A stretch of 64,000 bases of DNA from Candidatus Heimdallarchaeota archaeon (GCA_015522385.1 WAMJ01000033.1:1-64000), one strand, 5' to 3'. Shown: positions 25,233-35,688, counted from the stretch's first letter. Numbers and translations are program-made. The notes: a model not told the origin generated them from the letters alone.

Positions 25233-25634
25233 ATGCCTGAGAAGGAGCCACTATTCCAAGAATCGGGTTCCTATACTCCCCCCTCTTCTGAAATAGAATC
25301 CTATAGGAGGGACCTCCTTGATGTCGTTTTCTCCATTCTCTATTCTGTAGTTGCTAGCTTCATTCTTTACCTCATTTTCACATTGCTTCTGAGCTCGATT
25401 ATACCAAATGCTCAATTCTACTACGAATCCCTCTTACTTGGTGCTGCAGCCCTCCTCTTCCTTCTATCTGTACTGTCGATTGGTTTTGGGTCCTCTCCAT
25501 CTATAGCAGGATTTTGGGCCTCACTGACTCGATCTCGGAGGAAGATCACACCTGCTGGGAAGACACTGAAGCGAGGAATAATCTATCTACTCATGGGGAT
25601 AATCCTCGTTGTCTTCGCCTCAATGACGGTATAA
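25233..25634 (+). CDS. Small membrane protein (3 TM) in the peptide transporter operon
   Basis: A 133-residue protein beginning six bases after the DppC-type gene. It has an acidic N-terminal tail of about 30 residues and three hydrophobic segments: VFSILYSVVASFILYLIFTL, ESLLLGAAALLFLLSVLSI and GIIYLLMGIILVVFASM. A basic loop (SLTRSRRKITPAGKTLKR) lies between the second and third. No family is recognised. The tight spacing says it is translated with the permeases, so it may be an accessory subunit. Confidence 0.75.
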   Translation: MPEKEPLFQESGSYTPPSSEIESYRRDLLDVVFSILYSVVASFILYLIFTLLLSSIIPNAQFYYESLLLGAAALLFLLSVLSIGFGSSPSIAGFWASLTRSRRKITPAGKTLKRGIIYLLMGIILVVFASMTV

Positions 25635-25748
25635 ATCTGGAAAATAATCTTGGACTCCCTCTGGAATCGATTTGTTTAAGAAAGTCTATTTGGATTGAGA
25701 TTTGTGAGTTCATCCGAGCAAATAGGTACTAAGGGTGATGGAACGGAA

Positions 25749-26810
25749 ATGTTTCAGCAAGATTCTGAAGTTTTTCCCGGATCCCCTAGTAATGCGGAGT
25801 CCATGGAAGTAGTTCTGGAGCTCAGGAACCTGAGAAAGTACTTCCCAATTAAAACTCAAAGTATACTCTTTTCCAAGACCGTCGGGCACATTAAGGCCGT
25901 TGATGGTATCGATCTCCAGCTTTTCCGAGGAGAGGTACTTGGTCTGGTTGGAGAGTCTGGTTGTGGGAAATCCACGCTCTCCAAGATGGTCGTGGGACTA
26001 GAAAAACCGACCACTGGGCAGGTCTGGTTAGGAGAAAGAAATGTGCACGAAGAGACGGACAAGAAGATCAAACTGGACATCACCCGGAATCTTCAGATGG
26101 TGTTTCAGGATCCCTACAACTCCCTGAACCCCCGGCGGATGGTGAAAGATACACTCATGGAGCCCCTGATGATTCACCAGTTGGAGAAGGACGATCAGTA
26201 TGGTGCCGTTCTCCGCATGCTGAAGAAGGTGGGGCTTGAGGACTACCATGCAATGCGCTACCCCCACGAGTTCTCAGGAGGGCAAAGACAACGTATCGGA
26301 CTTGCTCGTGCACTCATCATGAAGCCTGATGTCATAATTGCTGACGAACCCGTGTCCGCACTTGACGTATCGGTGCAGGCATCCATTCTCAACCTAATGC
26401 AGGATCTCCAGAAGGAGATGAATGTCTCAATAATTTTCATCGCACACGATCTATCGGTGGTCAAGCACGTGTCAAATCGTGTCGCGGTCATGTATCTCGG
26501 GAGAATCGTGGAGATTGGTCCAACTGATGAGGTCTTTGAACGGCCCGCCCATCCATACTCAGTGTCCCTAATCAGCGCGATACCGTTCCCAGATCCTGAC
26601 ATTGAGAAGAAGAAAGTCATTCTCACAGGTGACGTCCCTTCACCAATCGACCTACCACCAGGATGCAGGTTTGCACCCCGGTGTTACAAGGTTCAACCAA
26701 AATGCCATGAGGAGAGTCCCGTACTAAAGCACATCAGAGGCGAAATCTGGGCAGCATGCCACTATCCGGAGGACGAGGAAGTCATCAAGCTGCACACGGT
26801 CAAGGAGTGA
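25749..26810 (+). CDS. Peptide ABC transporter ATP-binding protein, OppF/DppF type
   Basis: ATPase subunit that powers peptide uptake. It has Walker A GESGCGKST, Q loop MVFQDPYNSLNPRRMV, signature FSGGQRQR, Walker B VIIADEP and the switch histidine in IIFIAHDLSV. The C-terminal extension has the OppD/F cysteine motif GCRFAPRCYKVQPKC, with a fourth cysteine in WAACHYP. The frame is open from a TTG at 25695, but the ATG at 25749 has a GGTGAT ribosome site ten bases before it and gives about 353 residues, so it is preferred. Between it and the OppD-type gene sits an unknown membrane protein. Confidence 0.95.
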   Translation: MFQQDSEVFPGSPSNAESMEVVLELRNLRKYFPIKTQSILFSKTVGHIKAVDGIDLQLFRGEVLGLVGESGCGKSTLSKMVVGLEKPTTGQVWLGERNVHEETDKKIKLDITRNLQMVFQDPYNSLNPRRMVKDTLMEPLMIHQLEKDDQYGAVLRMLKKVGLEDYHAMRYPHEFSGGQRQRIGLARALIMKPDVIIADEPVSALDVSVQASILNLMQDLQKEMNVSIIFIAHDLSVVKHVSNRVAVMYLGRIVEIGPTDEVFERPAHPYSVSLISAIPFPDPDIEKKKVILTGDVPSPIDLPPGCRFAPRCYKVQPKCHEESPVLKHIRGEIWAACHYPEDEEVIKLHTVKE

Positions 26811-26815
26811 GGAAT

Positions 26816-27811
26816 ATGTCTGAAAGTATCGAAGTTGTTACCCCCAAATCACCGAATCCTGTTATCACGGGTATAGGTGGATTCTTTTCACATCCGTCAC
26901 TAGTCTGGTTCTACTTACTCTGGGTCAATACTCTCCTAGCAATGATTATCTTCAACATCGCCAGAGTAGGATTTACCCCCGAGGGAATCTTCGGCGGTCC
27001 AGAGTATTTTGGTTCACTGTTCTGGTATTACGGGCTGAATCAGAACCCAGCGTACATCACCCCCTTCAATCAGGGGATACTATCGTGGATATTCTCGCCC
27101 TTCATTGCGATATTCCTTGGAATTCCCCTCTATGTCTTGATGGAGGCAGGGTGGTCTCCAATAGTTGACTCTAAGATCAAGGATCTTGGGACCAAGGACT
27201 ATGCTTTCTTCCCTGAAAATCCATTCGGGTATGATGTCTCCTTCGGAGCCAAGAAATTCAATGTTTTCTTCATTGGAATCGTCTGGTTACCCATTATCAT
27301 CAGTTCAATCATGCTGGTGATCTACATGGATAAGACCAAGCGCAGTGTTCACCCCGTGCTCACCTTTGTAATCGGGTTCATCATTGCAATGACCCTCGGT
27401 TTGGAGTTTGGTCGCATCCAGTCTCCAGACTACTACCTTGATTTCCAGAAGGGATGGGAGAGCTTGACACAGTTCCGGAATCGGTCGATTTTGGTGCAGA
27501 ATTACGACAGCAGTAACTACCATCCAACAGGAATTGGGTTCCTCATGGCATCCTTCCACATCGTAGCAATGATTGTCGGAGTCGTCGTAGCAGCAATTAT
27601 GGCCATTCCCAAGAAGTACCGAGAGTTCCAGATCGCAAGTGAAATCAGGGCCGAGAAGAGAAGGCAGACTGGTGGCAATGAGTCCCTCAAGACCCCTCCG
27701 TGGATCATCGAGAGAGAGAAGCGAAAGGAGGAGTTCCTCAAGAAGAAGGAGGAGGAGACCGCTGAGAAAAAAGCCAAGGCTGAAAAAATAGAAATGGAGG
27801 CTAAGAAATGA
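26816..27811 (+). CDS. Membrane protein (5 TM) with charged tail, in the peptide transporter operon
   Basis: A 331-residue protein placed between the two ATPase genes. Five hydrophobic segments are seen: SLVWFYLLWVNTLLAMIIF, WIFSPFIAIFLGIPLYVLM, VFFIGIVWLPIIISSIMLVI, VLTFVIGFIIAMTLGLEF and IGFLMASFHIVAMIVGVVVA. The last about 65 residues are highly charged (lysine and glutamate rich) and likely helical in the cytosol. The ATG at 26816 is six bases after the previous stop and follows GAGGAAT. The 3' end overlaps the next ATPase gene by 4 bases (ATGA), so translation is coupled. No family was recognised; likely a lineage-specific subunit or assembly factor. Confidence 0.78.
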   Translation: MSESIEVVTPKSPNPVITGIGGFFSHPSLVWFYLLWVNTLLAMIIFNIARVGFTPEGIFGGPEYFGSLFWYYGLNQNPAYITPFNQGILSWIFSPFIAIFLGIPLYVLMEAGWSPIVDSKIKDLGTKDYAFFPENPFGYDVSFGAKKFNVFFIGIVWLPIIISSIMLVIYMDKTKRSVHPVLTFVIGFIIAMTLGLEFGRIQSPDYYLDFQKGWESLTQFRNRSILVQNYDSSNYHPTGIGFLMASFHIVAMIVGVVVAAIMAIPKKYREFQIASEIRAEKRRQTGGNESLKTPPWIIEREKRKEEFLKKKEEETAEKKAKAEKIEMEAKK

Positions 27812-28848
27812 GTCACGAGTCAGAAGATAGAATCTTGGATGTCAGGGATATCTACACGTACTTCAGAACTGAAGCAGGCGTGGTGAAGGCACTTGATGGT
27901 GTGTCATTCGACATCAGGTACAATGAGTCCGTAGGTGTTGTAGGAGAGTCAGGTTGTGGGAAGACTGTAACGTCAAGGTCGATTCTCCAGATCCTTCCCA
28001 AGAACGGGGAAGTTGTCGATGGACAGATTCTCTACAAGGGCGTAGATTTACTGGCTCTCACACCCTCTGAGATGAGAACGGTAAGGGGGAAGGAGATTGC
28101 TCTTCTCTTCCAAGATCCGCTGTCAGCCCTGAACCCAGTCATGAGCATTAGAGAACAGATGATTGATGTCATCATGCTGCACAAGTTCCTCACAGAGGAA
28201 GAGGCAGAAGCACTCGCTGTGGAGATGATGCACGCAGTCGGTATCCCTGAAGCAGATAAGAGGATCTTCGATTATCCGCACCAGTACTCGGGTGGGATGA
28301 GGCAGAGGATACTTATCGCGAGGGCCCTCGCTCTCCAGCCATCCTTGCTCATTGCTGATGAACCAACGACCGCTCTGGACGTGACAATTCAGGCTCAAGT
28401 ACTGGACATCATCAAGAGGATGAGAGAGGAGCACAAGCTCTCCATGATGCTGATAACCCACAACCTAGGAGTTGTAGCTGAGAACACTGACAGGATTCAT
28501 GTCTTCTATGGGGGACGTGTGGTCGAATCGGGACCCACGCGCGAGATCTTCAAGGATCCACACCATCCCTACACCATTGCTCTACTGGAGTCTATCCCCT
28601 CGTTCAAGAAGGGGAAGGGAAGGCTGGCAACAATCCCTGGAAGTGTTCCTCAATTGATAGATCCTCCCAAGGGCTGCAGGTTCCATCCCAGGTGTGCCTA
28701 TGTTACTGAAATGTGTAAGAAACGACCTCCTGCAGTGAAGATCAAAACAGATCATTATGTTGCTTGTCACCATGTTGACCGTGTCATCAAACGAGACATA
28801 AATGCAGACTACGATCCCAATCTGGGATACGCGATCGATAACCTTTGA
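27808..28848 (+). CDS. Peptide ABC transporter ATP-binding protein, OppD/DppD type
   Basis: Second ATPase of the peptide importer, 346 residues. Walker A is GESGCGKTV, the Q loop is [15 protein letters not shown], the signature YSGGMRQR, Walker [13 protein letters not shown], and the switch histidine in MLITHNLGV. The C-terminal OppD/F motif is [15 protein letters not shown] with a further cysteine in YVACHH. This closes a full importer set: binding protein, two permeases and two ATPases, with three additional proteins interleaved. Confidence 0.96.
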   Translation: MSHESEDRILDVRDIYTYFRTEAGVVKALDGVSFDIRYNESVGVVGESGCGKTVTSRSILQILPKNGEVVDGQILYKGVDLLALTPSEMRTVRGKEIALLFQDPLSALNPVMSIREQMIDVIMLHKFLTEEEAEALAVEMMHAVGIPEADKRIFDYPHQYSGGMRQRILIARALALQPSLLIADEPTTALDVTIQAQVLDIIKRMREEHKLSMMLITHNLGVVAENTDRIHVFYGGRVVESGPTREIFKDPHHPYTIALLESIPSFKKGKGRLATIPGSVPQLIDPPKGCRFHPRCAYVTEMCKKRPPAVKIKTDHYVACHHVDRVIKRDINADYDPNLGYAIDNL

Positions 28849-28889
28849 TCAATTAATTCAATTATCCATTCTCAGAATTCACATAACTT

Positions 28890-29405
28890 CTAGTCAATGA
28901 ATCTCTGCTTCAGGACGATCGTTCCTTTCTCCTCATCGTAATCGAGGACATCGGCATTCCTCAAGTCATGGATCGCTTGCCTTACTGCCAGTCCTCCGAT
29001 TCCTGAGCTCTTTACCAGTTCATCCATGGTGTACTGATCCTTCCCTCCATGGAGCATAAGTAGCAGTCTGACGTGAGTGCTGGACTCAAATACGTTGTTG
29101 ACCAGTCCAAGGTAGATATCGAGGAGCTCAAGCATGTCGATCTTCTTGTCCTTATCCTTGGACGCTTCCTCAAGCTTGGAGACGGTCTCCTCGAGTTGCC
29201 CCTCAATTCGCTTGATCTTCTGATCGGCTTCCTCGAACTTCGCTTTCCAACTGTCTCTATCCCTCTCGATTTCCGTAACTGTGGCCTTCAGGGACTCGTA
29301 TTTCTTGGAATAACCTTCCAACTCACCCTTTAGATCGTTTTCAAATCTCTCAAACAGGGTCTCTATTTCCTTTTTCGTGCTAGATACTAATTCCTCAACA
29401 GACAC
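28890..29405 (-). CDS. Coiled-coil protein with C-terminal winged-helix domain
   Basis: A 171-residue protein. Residues about 1-100 are a long heptad-rich coiled coil (for example KKYESLKATVTEIERDRDSW and LEETVSKLEEASKDKDKKI). The C-terminal about 70 residues form a winged-helix DNA-binding domain: LLLMLHGGKDQYTMDELVKS, GLAVRQAIHDLRNADVLDYD and the wing EKGTIVLKQRF. Such proteins are frequent in Asgard and Thermoplasmata-related archaea, but no specific role is known. It starts at a GTG and is transcribed toward the peptide transporter operon. Confidence 0.72.
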   Translation of the reverse strand: MSVEELVSSTKKEIETLFERFENDLKGELEGYSKKYESLKATVTEIERDRDSWKAKFEEADQKIKRIEGQLEETVSKLEEASKDKDKKIDMLELLDIYLGLVNNVFESSTHVRLLLMLHGGKDQYTMDELVKSSGIGGLAVRQAIHDLRNADVLDYDEEKGTIVLKQRFID

Positions 29406-29479
29406 AGGATATCATGGTGGTGGTGTATATTAAGAGGTTGGTTCAAATTCACGTGAATTCCCAAAAAAATTTTCACAAA

Positions 29480-30883
29480 TTACTTCATCTTTGGAACTTC
29501 GTAGTGTGTGGTTCTGTCATCCATCTCCCCCTTGAGGACGCGCAGGCGGATGGACTTCCCGTTCGGTGTGGGATAGTTCCCATCTATGCATGCGGTGCAC
29601 AATGACTCGGTCTTCAGAACGTTCTTGAGCGATTGTATTGAGAGATAGGCCAGAGAGTCCGCGCCGATCATTTCTCTTATTTGCTCGATTGGTGTGTCAT
29701 TTCTTGCGATCAGTTCCCTATCCGTCCCAAAGTCAACCCCGTAGTAGCAGGCATAGCGCTGTGGTGGGCACGTAATTGCAACATGAACCTCCTTTGCTCC
29801 TCTCTCCTTGAGGATTTTAATGAGGAACATGGTGGTGAATCCCCTGACGATGCTGTCGTCAACGATGAGAAGTCTCTTTCCACGGATGAAGCGATCAACG
29901 AAGAGATACTTTGACTTGGCTGCACGTTCCCGCTCGTCGAGTCCGGGCATGATGAATGTCCTCATAGAACTCCTGTTCTTCATTATTGCCTCTCGTAGCG
30001 GTATATCAAGCTTTTCACTTAGGGTTTCACAAGCTGCCTTTGATGTATCTGGGACTGGAACTATGTAGTCAACATCGATTCCCTTGAGCTCTGATGCGAG
30101 TTCTGCCCCCAATTGCAAACGGGTAGCGTAGACGTTTCTGCCCTCTAGATCGGAGACAGAGGATGCAAAATACACGTACTCAAAGAAGCAGTGGGAGATA
30201 TTCTCGGGCACGACCAGTTGTTTCCTTGTCACCTTCAACTCTGGCGTGACCAGTATCATTTCTCCAGGTTTAACATCCTCTATTACATCCACACCTGCCT
30301 GCTGAAGACAGATGCTCTCGGAAGCGAATACCGCATGGGTACTGCTCTTCCCGAAGACAAGGGGCCTGATGGCTCTGGAGTCACGGAAGCAGAACAGGTC
30401 ATTACCAAGAATTCCTACGATTGAGTACGCCCCGTCGAGGATTCTGCTGATTGCTGTGAGTCCTAGCTCCAGCGATCCCTCCTCATCGATCTTCTGGCCA
30501 AGGAGCTCTGTGATCAGCTCCGCATCACTCTGAAATTTCTTCTCCGATATCTCTGCCATGTTCGTAATGTTACCGTTATGGGCTAGCGAGAGAGTTCCGT
30601 ATTTGGTCTGATAGGAAAAAGGTTGTGCAAACTTGTCCTTGGGCACGTGCCCCCTCCTGTTTCCAAGGGTGGGGTATCGTGTGCTCCCGATGACACAAAG
30701 GGCAAGTTCGTCATCGATTTCAATAGTCGCTGGTGGCCCCTTGGCCTTTGATCTCTTCTGGACCTTATAGCTGTCCACCCACACTAATCCACTTGCATCC
30801 TGTCCACGATGGACAAGCAGTTGCAGCAAGCTTTTTGCTGCAGCCAGTTGAATCTCTCCTTGGATTCCCAATACGCCACACAC
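29480..30883 (-). CDS. purF: Amidophosphoribosyltransferase
   Basis: First committed step of purine synthesis: transfers ammonia from glutamine to PRPP. The N-terminal glutaminase begins (M)CGVLGIQG, so the catalytic cysteine is exposed by methionine removal with no propeptide. The C-terminal part has the PRPP loop RLLIVDDSIVRGFTT and KNRSSMRTFIMPG. All four cysteines of the Bacillus-type [4Fe-4S] cluster appear present: HCFFEYVYF, RYACYYG and LCTACIDG. The GTG at 30883 is the start. It is the last gene of the purine operon, 53 bases after purN. Confidence 0.97.
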   Translation of the reverse strand: MCGVLGIQGEIQLAAAKSLLQLLVHRGQDASGLVWVDSYKVQKRSKAKGPPATIEIDDELALCVIGSTRYPTLGNRRGHVPKDKFAQPFSYQTKYGTLSLAHNGNITNMAEISEKKFQSDAELITELLGQKIDEEGSLELGLTAISRILDGAYSIVGILGNDLFCFRDSRAIRPLVFGKSSTHAVFASESICLQQAGVDVIEDVKPGEMILVTPELKVTRKQLVVPENISHCFFEYVYFASSVSDLEGRNVYATRLQLGAELASELKGIDVDYIVPVPDTSKAACETLSEKLDIPLREAIMKNRSSMRTFIMPGLDERERAAKSKYLFVDRFIRGKRLLIVDDSIVRGFTTMFLIKILKERGAKEVHVAITCPPQRYACYYGVDFGTDRELIARNDTPIEQIREMIGADSLAYLSIQSLKNVLKTESLCTACIDGNYPTPNGKSIRLRVLKGEMDDRTTHYEVPKMK

Positions 30884-30936
30884 AGTGCTCTTCGAGCTCG
30901 GTATAGATCAGGTTCAAATAAAATTTTAGGTGGGTC

Positions 30937-31506
30937 TCACAATTTTATCCTACCCGAGGCTATGGCAGAGAGTACTCTTGGATAGAGTACATGCTCTTTT
31001 TCGAGAATCCTCTCTGACAGTGATTCCTCGTCGTCACTCGCCAGAACCTCGACCATCTCCTGATCAAGGATTCGTCCTCCATCGACCACGGGGTTGACTA
31101 CGTGCACTGTGCAACCCGAGTACTTTACGCCAGCTTCGATCGCCTGCCTCTGTGCATGAAGTCCCGGGAATGAGGGGAGAAGGCTAGGGTGGATGTTCAC
31201 TATCGGGACACCTACCCTCTGGATGAAGTCCTCCGACAGGATCTTCATGTATCCTGCGAGGGCGATCAAGGAAAAGTCGAGAGATTGGAGTTCGGAGAGT
31301 ACATAATCCTCATGCTCTTTCCTGTTCCGTCCGTGGTCTTCAACCACAATTACTTTGTGCCCGAATTCCCGTGCGAGCTCTATCATCGGCGCCGTGCTTC
31401 TGTTCACCACCACTGCCTCGATCTCAATACCCTCCGCTCGTTCCACAATTGCACGGTAGTTGCTCCCCCTTCCAGATCCAAAGACAAGAATTCTCATCGC
31501 TCTCAC
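30937..31506 (-). CDS. purN: Phosphoribosylglycinamide formyltransferase (formyl-THF dependent)
   Basis: Third step of purine synthesis: transfers a formyl group from 10-formyl-tetrahydrofolate to GAR. The 189-residue protein has the N-terminal [15 protein letters not shown], the catalytic triad context [13 protein letters not shown] (Asn and His) and [17 protein letters not shown] (Asp). The GTG at 31506 overlaps the purM stop by 4 bases (GTGA); an ATG three codons later (31497) is also possible and has GGTGA before it. Presence of PurN rather than PurT implies that folate-linked formyl carriers are made. Confidence 0.96.
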   Translation of the reverse strand: MRAMRILVFGSGRGSNYRAIVERAEGIEIEAVVVNRSTAPMIELAREFGHKVIVVEDHGRNRKEHEDYVLSELQSLDFSLIALAGYMKILSEDFIQRVGVPIVNIHPSLLPSFPGLHAQRQAIEAGVKYSGCTVHVVNPVVDGGRILDQEMVEVLASDDEESLSERILEKEHVLYPRVLSAIASGRIKL

Positions 31507-32873
31507 CTAATGCTCATACCCGAGATAGTCACGTCGTCTCCCTCTTCTACCCTTCCAATCTCATAGCTCGGATAGAACTGATTGAGGATATCTAGAGTCT
31601 TTTCAAGCTCTGTAGGTCTGACGATGACGACGTAGCCTATCCCCATGTTAAAGGTCCTGTACATCTCCCGATCGTCTATACCCTTGCCCATTCTTACGAA
31701 TAGATCCGGTATCTCCCATCTCTTCAGATTGTAGTGCCACTTCCCCAGTCTCAAGAGGTTGGTAAAGCCACCTCCAGTTATATGTGCCATCCCTGTAATT
31801 TCTATTTCACTATCAAGAAGTTTCTTGATCGCCTTGACATATATTCTAGTAGGTCTAAGTAGCTCCTTTCTCGTCTCGGGATCAAGGTTAAGTTTCCGGG
31901 CAAGGGTGAGACCGTTCGAGTGCACTCCAGAGGACTCTATCCCAACCATGATATCCCCTGCTTGTATGAGACTACCTGTGACCATCTTATCTGCTTTCTG
32001 TATACCCAGAGCAGTTCCCGCAATGTCGAAACCAATACGTATTCCCTTGATCACCTCTGTCATGACAGCTGTCTCCCCACCGACAAGTGGGATCTCGGAC
32101 TGCACACATCCCTCGACCAGCCCCTCAACAAGATCTTTGATCAACTCTTTATCCTGCTTCTCAACCGCAATGTAGTCCACAAAAGCCATGGGTATGGAGC
32201 CCGTGGCCACAAGATCATTCACATTCATTGCCACACAGTCGATCCCTACAGTTTTGTAGTTCTCGAATTCCTGTGCAAGAAGCACCTTGGTTCCTACACC
32301 GTCTGTTGCGAGGGATATAATCTCTTCACCGTGTCTGATTCCACCTGCGAAGTGTCCTTGGGGGAGTTCACCAGTGACGTGACTCCTGCGAATGATGGAC
32401 AGAATTTCAGAAACAGTCTGCTCCTCTTCTTCCCGGTCTACCCCAACTTCAGCGTAGCTCACAGGTTCAGTGTTCTTTTTTTTTACCCCAATGATCCTCG
32501 CTGCCAAGTGAGCGGCATTTGCCCCATTGTTAATGCCAACAGTTGCCACTGGGACTCCCTTAGGCATCTGTACGATGGAGAGGAGGGCGTCGAGACCACC
32601 GAGGGCCGAGTTGACTGGGACTCCAATCACTGGCTGATCAACCTTGGAAGCCACTACACCTGGTAGGGCAGCAGACAATCCTGCTATGCAAATGAATACT
32701 TTAGTCTCCGAATTTTCCTTCAGAATACGGTCTAATTGGTCTGGATTGCGGTGGGCGGAGGCTACAAACTCACCGTAGGATATTGAGTACTCGTCGAGAA
32801 CATCAGTTACCTTCTTGACAATTTCGTGATCCGACTTGGATCCTGCTAGTACAATTACGCTGGGTACAGGCAC
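31503..32873 (-). CDS. purE-purM: PurE-PurM fusion: N5-CAIR mutase plus AIR synthetase
   Basis: Two purine enzymes in one chain of about 456 residues. Residues 1 to about 155 are Pur[14 protein letters not shown], the catalytic [18 protein letters not shown] and [12 protein letters not shown]. After a short linker (KKKNTEP) the rest is Pur[49 protein letters not shown] and [17 protein letters not shown] [12 protein letters not shown]. The frame is open upstream to 33026 inside purL, but the GTG at 32873 sits right before the first PurE strand and is taken as the start. PurM and PurE catalyse neighbouring steps (AIR synthesis, then carboxylation). No purK is nearby. Confidence 0.93.
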   Translation of the reverse strand: MPVPSVIVLAGSKSDHEIVKKVTDVLDEYSISYGEFVASAHRNPDQLDRILKENSETKVFICIAGLSAALPGVVASKVDQPVIGVPVNSALGGLDALLSIVQMPKGVPVATVGINNGANAAHLAARIIGVKKKNTEPVSYAEVGVDREEEEQTVSEILSIIRRSHVTGELPQGHFAGGIRHGEEIISLATDGVGTKVLLAQEFENYKTVGIDCVAMNVNDLVATGSIPMAFVDYIAVEKQDKELIKDLVEGLVEGCVQSEIPLVGGETAVMTEVIKGIRIGFDIAGTALGIQKADKMVTGSLIQAGDIMVGIESSGVHSNGLTLARKLNLDPETRKELLRPTRIYVKAIKKLLDSEIEITGMAHITGGGFTNLLRLGKWHYNLKRWEIPDLFVRMGKGIDDREMYRTFNMGIGYVVIVRPTELEKTLDILNQFYPSYEIGRVEEGDDVTISGMSIR

Positions 32874-32916
32874 TGTGGTGCGGGAAGATTCGCAAATTAA
32901 GAATATTGTGGTGAAC

Positions 32917-35031
32917 TCAGATTTCCAGCGCTTGGTTGACAGGGTTCTCCCATATCTCCCGAAGCTGGTTGAGGGGGTACTCCTTCCCGAATATGAAGAT
33001 TCGGTCCTTGGTGACCTCAGCCACAACCTCTGCAGGAATATTGGTCTCCTTCAGTCTCTCCAATGTGGTCTCAAGGATATTAATTGGGACTTGGATCAGG
33101 TAGCGGGGTGAGTTCTCTCCCCAGAGGAATTCGATGGAAGTATCCTCTGTCTTCACTCTTAACCCTACGCCACTTCTTATTGCCCATTTAGCGAGAGTGG
33201 TGACAAGCCCTCCACGTCCCACATCTGTTGCAGCCAGATAATTCGATCCGATAAGTTCCTCGAGGAGTTTCTGCTCAAGCTCGAATTGCACACGCATCTT
33301 ACCCCCTGTACCACCAAACATGCGGTGGAACTGACTACCAGCCATGAAGTCTGGCGAAACTCCAATCTGCACGACTGCTGATTCGTCAGGATGGAGGATA
33401 TCTGGAATCGGTTCTCCCTCCTCCACCAGCCCAATGATTCCGACGAATGGTGAAGGAAGTATCCTCTGGCGTTTCCCGTCTAGGTCTGCTTCATTGTATA
33501 AACTGACATTTCCCCCGACAACTGGGATCTCCAATTTGTGGGAGACATCAGCGACTCCCCTTATTGCATCAACAAACTGCCTGTACGAGTCTTTCTTCTC
33601 TGGATTTCCTGCATTGAGACTATCCACCATACCTATGGGTAGAGCCCCCCTGCACACGACAGATCTCACAATCTGAAGTGTGGCAAGGGCACTTCCTAAC
33701 ATTGGATTACGTGAGACAAGGTATGAGTTTGTGCCTGCTGCTATGGCCAAATACTTTCCGTTGGGGAGGACAATAACTCCTGCATCTCCCCCCGGAGGGA
33801 TGACGGTATTTCCTTGAACGTGTTGATCGTACTGCTGAAAAACGGGTCGCTTGGATGCTATGTTTATGTCAGAGAGCATGGCAACTAGGTAGTCAGTCTC
33901 GACAACTGGTCTGTCATCCGTTTCAATCTGAAGCTCACCCTGCTCACGAACTGGTTCCGGGAATCCATTTATTGTGAAGTCAATTGGGATGTCAGCAACC
34001 ACTTCGCCCCTGTACTCTGCATAAAATTTTCCACCTTCTGTGACCCTACCAACTACTGCCCAAGCCAACTCCTTGGATTCAATAATTCTCAAGGCCTCCT
34101 GAAGGTTATCTTCAGGGAGCACAGCTAGCATTCTCTCCTGTGATTCCGAGACAAGGATTTCCCATCCCTGCATCCCCTCCTCCCTAAGAGGAACCTTGAT
34201 TAGCTCTAGCTTGACTCCCGTCCCTCCTTTCTCGGCCATCTCGGCAGCTGCGCAGGCAAGACCACCTCCTCCGAGATCCTGAAGTCCATGGAGAAGATCC
34301 AAATCACGTAGCTCCAGAACCGCGTCTATCAGCAGTTTCTCGGTGAGTGGATCCCCGATCTGAACTGATCCCCTTGACTCCTGCTGTGTATCGTCGAGTT
34401 CTTCCGATGCGAAGGTCACACCACCGATCCCGTCCCTTCCTGTCGATGATCCAAAGAGGAGTAGAAGGTCACCCGGTTCATTGGCAACCGACCTGATGAT
34501 TTTGTCCTGCTTAGCAACCCCCACACACATGGCATTGACAAGAGGGTTCGAGGCAAACTCTTCGGCGAATTCTAGATCTCCTCCGAGGTTAGGCACACCT
34601 ACACAGTTGCCATAGGACGATATGCCCAAGACCACTTGGTCAAGCAGGAGCTTTTGATGGGGGCTGTCTGGGAAACCGAATCTTAGGCAGTCAAGGACAG
34701 CGACTGGTCTGCATCCTTGGGAGACGATATCCCTGATGATACCCCCAACCCCGGTGGCTGCGCCGTTGAACGGATCGACAGCAGATGGGTGATTATGGCT
34801 TTCCAGTCCTATCCCAACGACATAACCATCCCCCACATCGAGAAGGCCAGCTCCTTCTCCGATACCCAATTTGACCCGTTCGCTCTCTGTCATAAACAGG
34901 TTAAACCATCGCTTTGAGCTCTTGTAGGAGCAGTGTTCTGACCAGAGTGCATCTATCATCGCCATCTCACCCGGAGTGGGTTTTCTCCCCAGCTCTTTCA
35001 GGATGACCTGTTCCTCTTCGGCCGTCGCCAT
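32917..35031 (-). CDS. purL: Phosphoribosylformylglycinamidine synthase subunit II
   Basis: Synthetase subunit of the FGAM synthase complex, which uses ATP and ammonia from PurQ to turn FGAR into FGAM. The 704-residue length is that of the small, archaeal/Gram-positive PurL. Features: [11 protein letters not shown], the nucleotide and substrate motif [38 protein letters not shown] and [20 protein letters not shown]. It shares one base with the purQ stop (TGATG), so translation is coupled, and it needs PurS, here fused to PurC. Confidence 0.97.
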   Translation of the reverse strand: MATAEEEQVILKELGRKPTPGEMAMIDALWSEHCSYKSSKRWFNLFMTESERVKLGIGEGAGLLDVGDGYVVGIGLESHNHPSAVDPFNGAATGVGGIIRDIVSQGCRPVAVLDCLRFGFPDSPHQKLLLDQVVLGISSYGNCVGVPNLGGDLEFAEEFASNPLVNAMCVGVAKQDKIIRSVANEPGDLLLLFGSSTGRDGIGGVTFASEELDDTQQESRGSVQIGDPLTEKLLIDAVLELRDLDLLHGLQDLGGGGLACAAAEMAEKGGTGVKLELIKVPLREEGMQGWEILVSESQERMLAVLPEDNLQEALRIIESKELAWAVVGRVTEGGKFYAEYRGEVVADIPIDFTINGFPEPVREQGELQIETDDRPVVETDYLVAMLSDINIASKRPVFQQYDQHVQGNTVIPPGGDAGVIVLPNGKYLAIAAGTNSYLVSRNPMLGSALATLQIVRSVVCRGALPIGMVDSLNAGNPEKKDSYRQFVDAIRGVADVSHKLEIPVVGGNVSLYNEADLDGKRQRILPSPFVGIIGLVEEGEPIPDILHPDESAVVQIGVSPDFMAGSQFHRMFGGTGGKMRVQFELEQKLLEELIGSNYLAATDVGRGGLVTTLAKWAIRSGVGLRVKTEDTSIEFLWGENSPRYLIQVPINILETTLERLKETNIPAEVVAEVTKDRIFIFGKEYPLNQLREIWENPVNQALEI

Positions 35032-35684
35032 CAGCTGTGTACCTCCTTGAGGAAGGCCTGAATGATCTTACGACCATCTGTTGAGCCTTGGTGTTTGAAG
35101 CAGCTTCTCTCGGGATGAGGCATCATTCCCACCATCCTTCCATCACTTGACGAGAGACCTGCAATGTTATCCATTGACCCGTTGGGATTAGCCCTAGGGG
35201 TAGCATCCCCATCTCTTGTTGAGTACTTAGCCACGATATTTTCCGGTGTACTCTCGCTCCAGAAGTTCCCCTCGAAATGTGCAATGGGGATCCTCAGGGT
35301 TGAGCCTTGGAGCTCATTGAGGTAGCTGTCGTTCTCCGTGATTGTCATATAGATCCACTTGCAGACGAATCTGGTAGTGGTATTAGGAAGTAGAGCCCCC
35401 TCAATCAGATTCGCTTCAGTCAGTATCTGGAACCCGTTACAGGCTCCGAGAACAGGTCTACCACTACGACTGATGTCCTTCATTATACGGGAAGCACCCG
35501 CTATCGCCCCAGCCCTTAGGACGTCTCCATAAGAAAATCCACCTGCTAACCATATACCGTCAAGATCATCGATTTGCTGGTTGTGCTCCACGATTTTTGC
35601 TTCTACACCAAAGGACTGTAACGCTCTCACTGTCTCCCACTCGTTGTTTGTTCCCGGGAACCTGATTACTCCGATTGTTGGCAC
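35031..35684 (-). CDS. purQ: Phosphoribosylformylglycinamidine synthase subunit I (glutaminase)
   Basis: Class I glutamine amidotransferase that supplies ammonia to PurL. The 217-residue protein has IGVIRFPGTNNEWE, the nucleophile in LGACNGFQIL and the histidine-glutamate pair in MMPHPERSCF. The start is a GTG; the AGGTGAG that ends the purC-purS gene upstream doubles as its ribosome site. It is followed directly by purL. Confidence 0.97.
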   Translation of the reverse strand: MPTIGVIRFPGTNNEWETVRALQSFGVEAKIVEHNQQIDDLDGIWLAGGFSYGDVLRAGAIAGASRIMKDISRSGRPVLGACNGFQILTEANLIEGALLPNTTTRFVCKWIYMTITENDSYLNELQGSTLRIPIAHFEGNFWSESTPENIVAKYSTRDGDATPRANPNGSMDNIAGLSSSDGRMVGMMPHPERSCFKHQGSTDGRKIIQAFLKEVHS

Positions 35685-35688
35685 AGTC

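Noticed and set aside
31920..32666. 248-residue open frame on the plus strand opposite the PurE-PurM gene
   Set aside because: Composition is shadow-like (rich in Cys, His, Ser) and it lies wholly over a well-supported gene; no family pattern.
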